DNA of 64,000 bases from Rhodococcus_G sp042754225 (GCF_042754225.1 NZ_JBHZAH010000011.1:1-64000), one strand, 5' to 3'. Positions 1 to 9,383 are shown, counted from the first letter of the stretch. A program made the numbers and translations. The notes: generated from the sequence alone by a model not told the origin.

Positions 1-47
1 GCTGTTCGCGGCGCGGTCGGCTACTGGGGTGTGCAGGTGGCGCGTGG

Positions 48-1751
48 TCAGCGCGCCTGGTTCGCGGCGTCGAGCGCCACGATGTACCCGTACACGAGTC
101 CCTGGCCGATGGTGGCCCCGGCGCCGGGGTAGACCTTGCCGAAGGCGTTGCCCGCGGTGTTGCCGATGGCGTAGAGCCCGGTCACCGCGCTGCCGTCCTC
201 GCGCAGCACACGGCCGCGCTCGTCGGCCGTGACGCCGCCGCAGGTCCCGAGGTCGCTCAGGGTCATCTTCACCGCGAAGTACGGGCCCTTCTCGAGGGGC
301 CGCAGGTTCGGGTTCGGCGAGACGGTCGGGTCACCGTAGTAGCGGTCGTAGGCACTCGCGCCGCGCTGGAAGTCGGGGTCGGTGCCGGCGGCCGCGGCCT
401 CGTTGAACCGGCGGAAGGTGTCGGCGAACGCCTCCTCCGGCAGGCCGATCGCGCGTGCGAGTTCGGCCGGATCGGAGGCGCGGTGGGCGATCCCGGCGTC
501 GTACCAGGCCTGCGGCAGCGGCTGCCGCGGGAACAGTGCGCCGGCCATGATGTAGCTGTTGCGGTACGTCTGGTCGAAGACGATCCACATGGACTCGATC
601 GGTTCGCCGGCCCGCTCGCGGTCGAGGACGAGCTGCCCGAAGGACATGTAGTCCTTCGCCTCGTTGACGAATCGTTTGCCGGTCTGATCGACGATGAACG
701 ATCCGGGCAGCGCCCGCTCGGCGAGCATGACCGACGGTGTGCCGCCCGGCAGCGCCGCGATCGCCGGGAACCACCAGGACTGGTCCATCAGGGTGATGCC
801 GGCGTCGACTTCCTGCTGTGCGATCCGGATCGCGTCGCCGGTGTTGCCCTCCGCGCCGAGGCTCTCGTGGTCGGCGAGGTTCTCCGACTGGAACTTGTGG
901 CGCATGTCCATGTCGTGGTCGAAGCCGCCCGCGGCCAGCACGACGCCGCGCGTGGCGGTCACCGTGAACTCGCGGCCACCCTGCTCCACGACGGCGCCGG
1001 TGACCTTGTCGCCCTCGGTGACCAGACGCACGAGGGACGTCTCGGTCCACACCGGGATGCCGGCGCGCACCACGCCGGCGAACATGCCGGCCGCGAGCGC
1101 CTGACCGCCGGCCATGTACTCGCGGCGGAGCGCGAGCCCGCCGATGCCCTGGGCGACGCGCTTGAGGATGCGCGGGATGCCCTTGGTCGGGACCTTGGCC
1201 ACCAGGTTCATCCACTTGTAGTCGGCGCCGGTGGTCGGCATCGGGACCGGTGCCTCCATCACGCCGGGCCGCAGCCGGCCCCGCTCGCCCGCCAGCACCG
1301 AGGCGTTGAACGGCTTGCACTCACAGGTGCGCCCCGCCGCGGATCCGCCGGGCTGTTCGGGGTGGTAGTCGGAGTAGCCCTCGGCCCAGAAGAACTTCAT
1401 GGGGGTGGTGCGGCTGAGCATCTCCACCGTGGCGGCGCCGTGCTCGAGGAAGGCCCGGCCGCGTTCGGCGGGCGCGGAGTCGCCGACCACCGCCTGCACG
1501 TAGGTCTCCGCCTTCGCGGGGCTGTCGCCGGCGCCCGCCTCCCGCAGGATCGGGTTGTCCGGGATCCAGAACGCGCCGCCGGAGCGGGCCGTCGACCCGC
1601 CCACGTACTTCGTCTTCTCGACGATCAGGGTCGACAGGCCCTTCTCGTGCGCGGTCAGAGCGGCCGCCATGCCGGTGCCGGCGCCGACCACCAGCAGATC
1701 GACCGTGATGTCGTGTGCGGGTGTGACCGGCGGTACTTCGCGCTTGCCCAT
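48..1751 (-). CDS. kstD: 3-ketosteroid delta1-dehydrogenase-like FAD flavoprotein
   Basis: Product of about 567 residues in the KstD/fumarate-reductase flavoprotein superfamily. The N-terminus carries a dinucleotide-binding motif (VVGAGTGMAAAL) and the E-K-x-x-x-V-G-G-S-T-A-R-S-G-G segment that holds FAD. The C-terminus has the family signature PGAGATIGQGLVYGY. KstD enzymes introduce the C1-C2 double bond into ring A of 3-ketosteroids, a step in steroid ring opening. I chose the ATG at 1751 because an AGGAG lies 7 nt upstream; an ATG at 1766 is possible but has poor spacing. No KstR motif is visible upstream, only an imperfect GTAG/CTAC inverted repeat near 1779-1792. Other flavoprotein substrates in this superfamily cannot be excluded. 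Confidence 0.82.
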   Translation of the reverse strand: MGKREVPPVTPAHDITVDLLVVGAGTGMAAALTAHEKGLSTLIVEKTKYVGGSTARSGGAFWIPDNPILREAGAGDSPAKAETYVQAVVGDSAPAERGRAFLEHGAATVEMLSRTTPMKFFWAEGYSDYHPEQPGGSAAGRTCECKPFNASVLAGERGRLRPGVMEAPVPMPTTGADYKWMNLVAKVPTKGIPRILKRVAQGIGGLALRREYMAGGQALAAGMFAGVVRAGIPVWTETSLVRLVTEGDKVTGAVVEQGGREFTVTATRGVVLAAGGFDHDMDMRHKFQSENLADHESLGAEGNTGDAIRIAQQEVDAGITLMDQSWWFPAIAALPGGTPSVMLAERALPGSFIVDQTGKRFVNEAKDYMSFGQLVLDRERAGEPIESMWIVFDQTYRNSYIMAGALFPRQPLPQAWYDAGIAHRASDPAELARAIGLPEEAFADTFRRFNEAAAAGTDPDFQRGASAYDRYYGDPTVSPNPNLRPLEKGPYFAVKMTLSDLGTCGGVTADERGRVLREDGSAVTGLYAIGNTAGNAFGKVYPGAGATIGQGLVYGYIVALDAANQAR

Positions 1752-1907
1752 CAACGAACTCCTCATCCTTCAGGTTTGTAGTGAACGCTACGAGTGAGGA
1801 AGGCCACGTCGCCACGGTCGTGTCCGCGCAGCGGGAGGTGATCTTGATGACCCTCACGCGGACAGCGCGAACACGCGGCGGGTCCTGGCCGTGGCCAGGA
1901 CCAGACG

Positions 1908-3320
1908 TCAGCGTCGCGTCAGGCGGGGCAGGGACAGGGCCAAGGCCCCGAGGAGCACTGCACCGGCGATGCCCACCGCGTGGACTCCGGCGACGAACGC
2001 GTCCGGCGCGGCGGCAGTCGACCGCGCAGAGACGACGCCGGCGAGCGTGCCGAGCAGCGCGATCCCGAGGGTGCCGCCGAGACTGTTGGCGGTTTCGGAC
2101 AGCGAGGCCGCCGAGCCCGCCCGCTCGACGGCGACGGAGCCGATGATCAGTGCGGTGCCGCAGGCGAACAGCGGCCCGGTGCCGAAGCCGAGGAGCGTGA
2201 TCGCGACCAGTGCCGCCGCCACCCCGTGGGTGGAGACCAGGAACAGACAGGCGGATCCCGCGGCGGAGAGCAGCAGCCCGCCCGCGATCGCGATACGCGG
2301 TGCCACCCGCGCGCTGAGCAGCGGGCTGAGCATCGTGCCCGCCGCGACACCCAGACCCATCGGCACGAAGTAGAGCGCCGCCGTCGACGGGGACAGGCCG
2401 ATCACGACCTGCAGGTACTGGGTGACCTGGAAGCCGACGCCGGCCAGGACCACGCCGGCGAGGACGAGGGCGACGATCACGGCACGGACGTCGCGGCGGC
2501 CGAGCAGCCGTACGTCGAGCATCGGATCGGCCGCCCGGAGCTGGCGGTGAACGAACAGTGCGCCCGCGGCAAGGCCGACGACAGTCGCCGCCACCGCAGC
2601 CGCGGGGCGGTGCTCGAGGAAGCCCGACTTGATCGCGTACACCAGGGCGAGGATCGACAGCAGGGACGTCGCGACGTCCACGGGAGCGATCCGGCCCGTG
2701 ACCCGCCGGCCGGTCTCGGGGAGCAGGGCAGGAGCGGCCACCAGGAGTATCGCGACGACAGGGACGTTCAGGAGGAACACCGACCCCCACCAGAAGTGGT
2801 CGAGGAGGATCCCGCCGAGCACCGGGCCGAAGGCGGCCCCGGCGAACTGACAGGTTGCCCACGTGGCGATCGCGCGGGCGCGTTGCTGCTCGTCGGGGAA
2901 GACCTCGGCGATGAGGCCGAGGGTGGACGGCATCAGCGTCGCGGCGCAGACCCCCATCAGGGCGCGGGCGGCGATCAGCACCGCCGGGTCGGTTGCGTAG
3001 GCCGCGAGCACGGATGCCGCCGCGAACCCGGCCGCACCGACCATGAGCAGGCGCCGCCGCCCGACCCGGTCTCCCAGCGAGCCCATGGTGATGAGCAGCC
3101 CGGCCAGGACGAAACCGTAGATGTCGGTGATCCACAGCTCGGCCGACGCGGACGGGTGCAGGTCGACCTCGAGCTGGGGGAGGGCGAGGAACAGGACGTT
3201 CAGGTCGAGCGCGATGATCAGCGTCGGCACGACCAGCACCCCGAGCGCCGCCCACTGACGGGGGGTGGGCCGCGGCGGCCGGTCCGGGGTGGGCGTGGTC
3301 TCTGCGGGTGCGGTCGTCAC
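1908..3320 (-). CDS. MFS transporter, DHA2 (14-TM) drug-exporter type
   Basis: About 470 residues with many hydrophobic helices. The motif A region GSLGDRVGRRRLLM lies in the loop after TM2, and the first helix has the DHA2-like pattern LIIALDLNVLFLALPQL. Members of this family export drugs or toxic metabolites with proton antiport. The GTG at 3320 is the start, with AGGAGG six bases upstream; the longer reading frame extending to 3848 overlaps the sigma-factor gene antisense-free region and lacks membrane character. The stop lies about 150 bases before the kstD start region, so the two may be co-transcribed, but no function linking it to steroids is shown. Confidence 0.85.
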   Translation of the reverse strand: MTTAPAETTPTPDRPPRPTPRQWAALGVLVVPTLIIALDLNVLFLALPQLEVDLHPSASAELWITDIYGFVLAGLLITMGSLGDRVGRRRLLMVGAAGFAAASVLAAYATDPAVLIAARALMGVCAATLMPSTLGLIAEVFPDEQQRARAIATWATCQFAGAAFGPVLGGILLDHFWWGSVFLLNVPVVAILLVAAPALLPETGRRVTGRIAPVDVATSLLSILALVYAIKSGFLEHRPAAAVAATVVGLAAGALFVHRQLRAADPMLDVRLLGRRDVRAVIVALVLAGVVLAGVGFQVTQYLQVVIGLSPSTAALYFVPMGLGVAAGTMLSPLLSARVAPRIAIAGGLLLSAAGSACLFLVSTHGVAAALVAITLLGFGTGPLFACGTALIIGSVAVERAGSAASLSETANSLGGTLGIALLGTLAGVVSARSTAAAPDAFVAGVHAVGIAGAVLLGALALSLPRLTRR

Positions 3321-3412
3321 GAGGTCCTCCTGGGTGCGGGTTCGGCTGGTCACACCCGGAGTACGGATCCGACGGCGCGTCCTCGACACTTCGCGCGGAG
3401 TCGTGTGTGCCG

Positions 3413-4624
3413 CTATCGGCTCGCGAGCCCCGCGGCACGCCGCCGGAGATAGTCCTGCTCCGCCCGGCTGAGCGTCTGCTGCGCGGCGGCGAGGTACCGG
3501 GCGCGTGCCTCCTCGACGTCCCCCATCCGCTCGTACAGATGCGCCCGCACCATGTCCGCCCGCGGATGATCGGCGACGGGTGCCTCGTCGAGCAGGTCGA
3601 GACCCGACTGCGGCCCGTGCACCATCGCGGTCGCGACCGCGCGATTGATCGTCACGGACGGGTTCGGCGCGATCCGGTCGAGGATCTTGTAGAGGGCGAG
3701 GATCTGCGGCCAGTCGGTCCGGTCGGTGGACGGTGCCTCCGCGTGCAGCGCCGCGATCGCCGCCTGCAGCTGGTACGGCCCGCCCGGCGACCCGGACAGC
3801 GCACGGGTGACGAGCTCGACGCCCTCCGCGATGAGGGCGCGGTCCCACGCCGAGCGGTCCTGCTCGTCGAGCGGCACGATCGCACCGTCGGCGTCCAGGC
3901 GCGCCGGGCTCCGGGCGTCGGTGAGCAGCATCAACGCGAGTGCCCCGGCCACCTCACGTTCGCGAGGGAGCAACTGGTGCAGGACCCGGGTCAGGCGGAT
4001 CGCCTCGGACGTGAGCGCGGGATCCCGGAGCAGGTCGCCGTCGGTCGCGGTGTGGCCCTCCGTGAAGATCAGGTAGAGCACCGCGAGCACGGCCCGCAGC
4101 CGGGCAGGCAGCTCCGCTGCGCTCGGCGAGGAGAAGGTGGCGCCGGCCTTCCGGACCGTCGCCTTGGCACGGCTGATCCGTTGGGCCATCGTCGATTCCG
4201 GGACCACGAACGCCCGCGCGATCTGCGCCGTGCGGAGCCCGCCGACCGCGCGGAGGGTGAGCGCGACCTGTGACGGTGCCGTGAGCGCCGGATGACAGCA
4301 CAACACCATCAGATTGAGGACGCTGTCGTCGTCGCCGTCGGCCACCACGTCCGCGGCCGGGCTGAGCAGTGCGTCTCGTGGGTGCGCCACCGCGGCGGCC
4401 ACCTCGCGGCGGCGGCGCGCGGTCGTGGACCGCCACCCGTCGACGAGTCGACGGTGCGCGGTCGTCACGAGCCAGCCGGCCGGGTCGGGCGGGACACCGG
4501 CGTCGGCCCAGGTCGTGACGGCGGCGATCAGCGCCTCCTGCACCGCCTCCTCGCAGTCGTCGAACTGCCGGGGGTAGCGGCGCAGCAACGCACCGAGGAC
4601 GCGCGGCGCGGACTCGCGCAGCAC
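3413..4624 (-). CDS. ECF sigma factor with C-terminal helical domain (ECF42/DUF6596 type)
   Basis: Sigma-70 family regulator of about 400 residues. A region 2 segment (DDCEEAVQEALIAA) lies near the N-terminus, region 4 with the helix-turn-helix PESTMAQRISRAKATVRKA near residues 165-185, and a long C-terminal TPR-like helical domain typical of the DUF6596 group. This group is normally encoded next to a YCII/DGPF protein, and that gene ends 24 bases upstream here. The start is uncertain: no ATG exists near the junction, and I chose the GTG at 4624; CTG near 4653 would add about ten residues. The C-terminal domain, rather than an anti-sigma factor, is thought to control activity in this family. 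Confidence 0.85.
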   Translation of the reverse strand: MLRESAPRVLGALLRRYPRQFDDCEEAVQEALIAAVTTWADAGVPPDPAGWLVTTAHRRLVDGWRSTTARRRREVAAAVAHPRDALLSPAADVVADGDDDSVLNLMVLCCHPALTAPSQVALTLRAVGGLRTAQIARAFVVPESTMAQRISRAKATVRKAGATFSSPSAAELPARLRAVLAVLYLIFTEGHTATDGDLLRDPALTSEAIRLTRVLHQLLPREREVAGALALMLLTDARSPARLDADGAIVPLDEQDRSAWDRALIAEGVELVTRALSGSPGGPYQLQAAIAALHAEAPSTDRTDWPQILALYKILDRIAPNPSVTINRAVATAMVHGPQSGLDLLDEAPVADHPRADMVRAHLYERMGDVEEARARYLAAAQQTLSRAEQDYLRRRAAGLASR

Positions 4625-4647
4625 GTCCTCGACGGGCGTCGACGGGT

Positions 4648-5019
4648 TCAGAAGTCGAACCCCGCCTCGAACATGATCGGTCGCACCTCGACGGCCAGGC
4701 CGGGGATCGACGCGTCGGGCAGGCTCCGGGCGAGCTCGATCGCCCGCTCCTTCGACTCGACGTCCACCATGTAGTAGCCGCCCATGAACTCCTTCGCTTC
4801 GGCGTAGGGGCCGTCGGTGACCACCCGCTGGGCGCCGTCCTCGACTCGGATCAGCGCGCCCTGACCGAGGGCGCCGAGGGCCTGGGTTCCGATGAACTCG
4901 CCGGATTCCCGGGTCTCGTCCATGAAGGCGCCGTGGCCCTTCTGGACCGCCGCCATCTCCTCCTTCGTCAGGGCTTCGAGCACGTCGCTGTCGATCTGCA
5001 TGATCAGCAGGTACTTCAT
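4648..5019 (-). CDS. YCII-related (DGPF) protein
   Basis: About 123 residues beginning MKYLLIMQIDSD and containing TDGPYAEAKEFMGGYYMVDV, the DGPF-like signature of YCII-related small proteins. These have a ferredoxin-like fold and are the usual partner genes of ECF42 sigma factors, although the biochemical role is not established. The ATG at 5019 has GGAG about eight bases upstream and is preferred over the ATG at 5031. The gene is followed directly by the sigma-factor gene, so the two form an operon. Confidence 0.88.
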   Translation of the reverse strand: MKYLLIMQIDSDVLEALTKEEMAAVQKGHGAFMDETRESGEFIGTQALGALGQGALIRVEDGAQRVVTDGPYAEAKEFMGGYYMVDVESKERAIELARSLPDASIPGLAVEVRPIMFEAGFDF

Positions 5020-5196
5020 GTCCGTCTCCATTCGTTCGTGGCGGGCTCTGGTGGTGCCGCCTCACCCCTAGTACGGAGCAGGGCGGCGAGTCTCGACGTC
5101 GATGTGCGTGTGCTCGGATCCCGACGGGCAGAGGTGGAATCCCGGTTGGGTCGGGAGCACTCGAATCTACGTGAGGCGATCAGGTTCCGCCCGGTT

Positions 5197-6093
5197 CTAC
5201 GGACTCGTCGGCGCGTGCGGTGACCAGTGGTCGAGCATCGCGGCGAAGGTCTCGCAGGCGGCCCCGGAGACGCCGTAGGGCGCCTCGAGATGCACGCTCA
5301 ACGGAAAGCCGAGATCGCCTACGCCGTCGACGACACGCCGGAACAGGTCGACAAGGTCGCGTCGACGCTGCCGCGACGAGCCGGCCGCCGTGTGTGCGAC
5401 GAACTCCCGCTCCTCACGGACCAGCTCGTTCCCCGAATCACGGATGAGCCAATCGATCAGGCGCACCTGCCGTTCCATGCCCGGGACGAATCCGAACGAC
5501 AGCAGGATCTCGGGACGGTGGTCGCAGTGTGCCGCGAATTCCCGCAGAAATCCCACGATCCGCTCGGAGTACAGCAACTGGGTGAGCGCGAAGGTCGCGC
5601 CGCGGTCGCATTTGCCCGCGAATCTGCCGTGCTCGCCCCGTCGGGTGGGTATCAGCACCACCCCGCGGTGGGGGAGCTGCCGGCGGAATCGGGCCACCGC
5701 CTCGTCGGGGGAGACGCCCGGAGCATCGGCGCCCGACAGCCCGTGTGGCCTGCCGACGAACGTGATGCCGTCCATGCCGGCGTCACACAACCGCTGTACG
5801 CGGGCGGTGAGTTGATCCTCGCGCTGGAAGACGGTGACCTGGGTGCACAGGCCCGAGACGGCGCAGAACGACGGTCGCACTGCCTGCCAGAAGTCCAGCA
5901 CGTCCATCCGTGGTGTCAGTGGCACGGGCCGGTCGGGGTCCTCGGCGACGAGGCCGGGGATCATGACGTGTCGCACGCGGTCGGCCAGGCCGGAGCTGCG
6001 GCAGTGCTCGGCGGCGGTCCCGATCTCCTCGACGGCTCGTCGTGTGCCCGCCTGCAGCTCCGGCGGCACCAGTTCGAGTGCCACCGTGTTCAT
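5197..6093 (-). CDS. methylenetetrahydrofolate reductase-like protein
   Basis: About 298 residues resembling the non-canonical MTHFR-like proteins of actinobacteria (the mycobacterial Rv2172c type). Visible features are an N-terminal LELVPPE, the barrel strand DGITFVGRPHG, and FALTQLLYSE in the middle, which resembles the FITQ-type segment of MetF. Such enzymes reduce methylene-THF to methyl-THF. The ATG at 6093 lies five bases after the stop of the upstream methyltransferase gene, so the two are co-translated. The pairing suggests a one-carbon transfer unit, but substrate specificity is inference. Confidence 0.72.
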   Translation of the reverse strand: MNTVALELVPPELQAGTRRAVEEIGTAAEHCRSSGLADRVRHVMIPGLVAEDPDRPVPLTPRMDVLDFWQAVRPSFCAVSGLCTQVTVFQREDQLTARVQRLCDAGMDGITFVGRPHGLSGADAPGVSPDEAVARFRRQLPHRGVVLIPTRRGEHGRFAGKCDRGATFALTQLLYSERIVGFLREFAAHCDHRPEILLSFGFVPGMERQVRLIDWLIRDSGNELVREEREFVAHTAAGSSRQRRRDLVDLFRRVVDGVGDLGFPLSVHLEAPYGVSGAACETFAAMLDHWSPHAPTSP

Positions 6094-6098
6094 GGCGG

Positions 6099-6872
6099 TC
6101 AAGAACGTTCGGCCGTGGCGAGCCAGGCCGGGGCGAGGAGACGGTCGTGGGAGTCGAAATCGAGTTCGGTGGCGACGGCGGCCAGCGCCGAGGTGGGTTG
6201 CTGCGCCAGATCGGCTCGGGTGATCGCAGTGGTGTACGTGGTGCGTTCGAGCCGCCGGACGAGCCATCCGGCATCGCCGAGGGTGCCCCGAAGGTTGTCC
6301 TCGGTGATGCGGAAGGGGCCGGGGAACTCGTCGGGGACCTGGTCGGAGAAGCACACCAGATGCAGTCGGGCGTGCGGGCGGCAGGCGCCGTGCAGTGCAG
6401 CGGCGTAGCCGTGGCGCTGGTCCTCGGGGAAGCAGTGGTACAGGGCGCTGTCGATGACGGTGGTGAACCGGTCGGTGTAGCCGGTCAGGGCGGTGGCGTC
6501 GGCGACGTCGAGCTCGACGGCCCGCTCCAGCCCGCGCTGCCGGGCGCGTTCGCGGGCGATGCCGATTGCCGCCGGTGCGGCGTCGAGGCCGCACACCCGA
6601 TACCCGCGGTCGGTGAGGAACAGCGCGTTTTCTCCTGGGCCGCAGCCGATGTCGAGTACCTCGCTGGTGAACTGACCGTCGGCCTCCAGGTTGCGGACCG
6701 CCGGTTGGGCTTCGCCGATGTCCCACGGCACCCGGTCGAACGCGAACTCGGTGTGCTGCGCGTCGCCGGCGCGCTGCACAACGCGTTTGAAGGTGTCGAA
6801 GTCGCCGCGGTACAGCGCGTCGAACGCGGCGGGGCTCGGTTGGTCGGGTGACTCGGGGACGTCGGTACTCAC
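6099..6872 (-). CDS. class I SAM-dependent methyltransferase
   Basis: About 257 residues. Motif I is VLDIGCGPGENALFL, followed by the acidic residue at the end of strand 2 (VCGLDAAPAA), motif II-like DVADAT and DRFTTVIDSALYHCF. This is a Rossmann-fold methyltransferase of the thiopurine-methyltransferase/tellurite-like group. I chose GTG at 6872, which has AAGGAGCAACTC in front; the open frame extends to 7019 but that part runs through a perfect palindrome and is not protein-like. It is the first gene of a two-gene operon with the MTHFR-like gene. The methyl acceptor is unknown. Confidence 0.85.
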   Translation of the reverse strand: MSTDVPESPDQPSPAAFDALYRGDFDTFKRVVQRAGDAQHTEFAFDRVPWDIGEAQPAVRNLEADGQFTSEVLDIGCGPGENALFLTDRGYRVCGLDAAPAAIGIARERARQRGLERAVELDVADATALTGYTDRFTTVIDSALYHCFPEDQRHGYAAALHGACRPHARLHLVCFSDQVPDEFPGPFRITEDNLRGTLGDAGWLVRRLERTTYTTAITRADLAQQPTSALAAVATELDFDSHDRLLAPAWLATAERS

Positions 6873-6905
6873 GAGTTGCTCCTTCGCGACGCTGAGGGCT
6901 CGACG

Positions 6906-6931
6906 GCTGGAGATGCGATCGCATCTCCAGC
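6906..6931. promoter_or_regulatory. perfect 26-bp palindrome upstream of methyltransferase/MTHFR operon
   Basis: Half-site GCTGGAGATGCGA is followed immediately by its exact reverse complement, centred between 6918 and 6919. Outer arms CGACGG (6901-6906) and CCGTCG (6934-6939) can add to the fold. It lies 34 bases upstream of the GTG start and is likely an operator or a 5'-UTR hairpin. Confidence 0.7.
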
Positions 6932-7067
6932 GGCCGTCGTCGCCCGTTCCACTGGCTGTCGAACACGCCAATCGTCGAATTCGCGCACAGATTTCGGCTA
7001 CCCGCGTGGCCGATCGCATTCGAGCCTAAACCCGGCAAATAGCGATGTGAACCTCCTCGCTGATCTA

Positions 7068-7556
7068 CTACCGAGCGAAACTGAAGTACGCGACACCTGC
7101 GCAGGTTGCTGCGCACAGAGTCGGCGTGGTGGCGAACGACCACTGCACGTTCGGATCGGTCCCGCGCGGATCCCAGGTGGCGATCGGCCCGGCGACCCCC
7201 GTCGGGAGGGCGCCGAACGAATCCGGGGGTCGCTGTCCCCACACCACGAACTTGGCGGACGGTGACGCGAGAGCGCCGCGATCGGTGACGACACGGTAGA
7301 AGACCGTCGGGTTCGAGTACCACGGCGGCTTCTGGGTTCCGGTGGCCTCCACGACGGGCAGTCCGGCGTCGAATGCGGCGGTGAGCGCGCCCTCCGTGAG
7401 ACCGCCAGGTAGCGGCGGCAGCGCCGGCGCCGCGGAACCCGAAGACAGTGCCGGCGGTGCCGAGGGCGGATTCGCCCCGGCGGTCGGAGCCGCAACCGCC
7501 GTGATTCCACAAGCAAGCGCCGTCATCGCCAGGACTCGCCGGTTCCGTGTGCCCAT
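7068..7556 (-). CDS. secreted hypothetical protein
   Basis: About 162 residues. The start MGTRNRRVLAMTALACGI is a classical signal peptide, with a likely cleavage after AGA-N near residue 28-29, followed by a proline- and alanine-rich linker and a small C-terminal domain with two cysteines (LCAATCAG) that could form a disulfide. I recognise no enzyme family. The ATG at 7556 follows a G-rich ribosome-binding stretch (GGGGGAATGAA). It is divergent from the GH5 gene, with which it shares a long intergenic region. Confidence 0.65.
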   Translation of the reverse strand: MGTRNRRVLAMTALACGITAVAAPTAGANPPSAPPALSSGSAAPALPPLPGGLTEGALTAAFDAGLPVVEATGTQKPPWYSNPTVFYRVVTDRGALASPSAKFVVWGQRPPDSFGALPTGVAGPIATWDPRGTDPNVQWSFATTPTLCAATCAGVAYFSFAR

Positions 7557-7931
7557 TTCATTCCCCCGTGACATCTGATCGTCCCTCCGCGGACAGGACT
7601 GTCCGAGCAGTGTGTCGACCGGGAGCAACAGTTCGTTAGCCTGCGACCGCGAAGTGCACCGCTGGGGCCGCCGGATGTAGACCTTTCCGCGGCTGGCGCC
7701 GCCACGGAGGGAAGGAAGTGAGCGCCTGCCGCTCTGTCGGCGAAATTCGTTGCGCCCCATATTCTCCGCCGATTTCCGAGTGCGAGGTTCGTCGCTGAGA
7801 ACTTGTCCGGCGAAAGCCTGAAGCATGCGCAACCAATTGTTGGAATGCCGGCCGAAAAGGCGTCGTGATCCGTGGGCCGTGCAGTCCTCGATCCGTGTAC
7901 AGTGCGCGAAACAATCGGCGGTCGGTTGGTC
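7557..7931. other. divergent intergenic region
   Basis: Non-coding stretch between the secreted hypothetical gene and the GH5 gene. It is less GC-rich than its surroundings and should hold both promoters. I see no convincing operator apart from a short CCAATTGTTGG element near 7832-7845. Confidence 0.4.
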
Positions 7932-9383
7932 GTGAGAACGGAGCGCATTCTGGTGAGGTGGCTCAGTTTCGTCGTCGTGTTGGCACTTCTTGTGGTCGGT
8001 GGACACGCAACGAGTGCCTCCGCCACCCCGATGCAGTCGGGGCCGCCGCCGACGGTCACGGGTGAGAACGGCGTTGTCTACCCAACCGATCCCGAGGGCC
8101 GTGCCCTGCTGTTGCGGGGGTGGGAGTACTCCGACGACTCGTGCGGGTCGACCTCGTTCTCCGGCGCAGCCGAGAAGTTCCGGCAGATGGCGGCCCTCGG
8201 CTACAACGCGGTGCGGGTGCCGTTCAATTGGGAGTGCATGGAGCCGACCTTCGGGGAGTACGACGAGGCCTACCTCAGTGCTTTCGCGCGAGTCTTCCGC
8301 GCGGCCGAGGACGCCCATCTGATGGTCACACCCGACCTCAACGATCACTTCCCGACGTGGGTGCTCGACCGTGCCGGGCGCCAACCGGGTACGAGCTCCG
8401 TCGAGTTCGGTTCCACGGCAATCGGTTCCGCGGACCTCGGTCCCTCCGTTCTCGGCAAGCACGGCGACCTCGAGTTCCTCGCCGCCTGGGGCCTGGTCTA
8501 CGACAATCCCGAGGTGCGTGGCCGGGTCCTGGACCTGTGGGCGATGTTCGCCGGACGCTTTCACGACGAGCCCTCGCTGTTCGGCTACGACCTGTTCAAC
8601 GAACCGTTGTTCGACCCCCTCGCGCAGGGCGCCAGCGTGATCGACCCCCTCGCCGCCGAAGCCGACGAACTCACACCCCTCTACCAGGACCTCACCGACA
8701 GGATTCGCGCCGTCGACACCACGCACTGGGTGCTGGTCGAGCCCTTCTGGGCCGGTGTCGGCAGCCTCGCCCAGCCCACGCGCCTCGGCGAGATCCGCGA
8801 CCCGCAGCGGAAGATCGCCTACGCGCCCCACATCTACGACCTGTCCATGGAGTCGGGTGGCGACTACGAGCCGGCCAGCGGATTTGTCCAGAGGTACTGG
8901 GACGCCGTGGTGCGCTATCCGAAGCAGCACGGGCTGCCGCTGTTGATCTGGGAGTGGGGGACGCGTGACCCGAAGTCTCCCAACGCCGGTCGCTACGTCG
9001 ACGAGGTCACCGCGGGCATCGATGCCCATGCCGCCGGTTCCATGGCCTTCGTGTGGTGCACGGGCCTGTCCGGGTGGTGCAACCTCGGTGACGACGGGCT
9101 CCCCGGCGCCGCAATGGCGTCGACCGTCAGTGCTTATCCGCAGCGGATTGCGGGGGTGCCGATCGCGCTCAGCACGAGCGGTGTCGGTACGAGGCTGAGC
9201 TACCGTCCCGGCGGGGACCAGCCCACGCTGGTGATCGTGCCCAAGGCGGCGTATCCCGGAGGCTACGAAGTCGACCTCGCCGGCGCGACGTACACGGTGA
9301 CACCGAAGGGCACCTTCGATGTCGTCGGTATCAGCGCCGATCCGGGATCCGCCACGGTCGAGGTGACCGTACGCCCGAAGTGA
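7932..9383 (+). CDS. secreted GH5 glycosidase, endoglycosylceramidase-like
   Basis: About 483 residues. A signal peptide (LSFVVVLALLVVGG) leads to a cleavage near SASA-TPM. The body is a GH5 barrel: RGWEYS, NAVRVPFNWECMEP, the acid/base motif FNEP (Glu about 224) and the nucleophile motif IWEWG (Glu about 341). The layout with Asn-Glu-Pro after FGYDL and a C-terminal beta domain recalls rhodococcal endoglycoceramidases, which release the glycan from glycosphingolipids. The start is GTG at 7932; no strong ribosome site is seen and GTG further inside is possible. A plain cellulase-type specificity cannot be excluded. Confidence 0.8.
   Translation: MRTERILVRWLSFVVVLALLVVGGHATSASATPMQSGPPPTVTGENGVVYPTDPEGRALLLRGWEYSDDSCGSTSFSGAAEKFRQMAALGYNAVRVPFNWECMEPTFGEYDEAYLSAFARVFRAAEDAHLMVTPDLNDHFPTWVLDRAGRQPGTSSVEFGSTAIGSADLGPSVLGKHGDLEFLAAWGLVYDNPEVRGRVLDLWAMFAGRFHDEPSLFGYDLFNEPLFDPLAQGASVIDPLAAEADELTPLYQDLTDRIRAVDTTHWVLVEPFWAGVGSLAQPTRLGEIRDPQRKIAYAPHIYDLSMESGGDYEPASGFVQRYWDAVVRYPKQHGLPLLIWEWGTRDPKSPNAGRYVDEVTAGIDAHAAGSMAFVWCTGLSGWCNLGDDGLPGAAMASTVSAYPQRIAGVPIALSTSGVGTRLSYRPGGDQPTLVIVPKAAYPGGYEVDLAGATYTVTPKGTFDVVGISADPGSATVEVTVRPK

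Noticed and set aside
1767..1907. KstR site before kstD
   Set aside because: Looked for TnnAACnnGTTnnA and did not find it; only a weak GTAG/CTAC repeat is present.
1321..3438. Reverse-strand open frame of 705 codons
   Set aside because: Arg/Pro/Gly-rich shadow of the MFS and kstD genes in another frame, with no motif.
6873..7019. 49-residue N-terminal extension of the methyltransferase
   Set aside because: It is arginine-rich, runs through the palindrome, and the GTG at 6872 has a good ribosome site.
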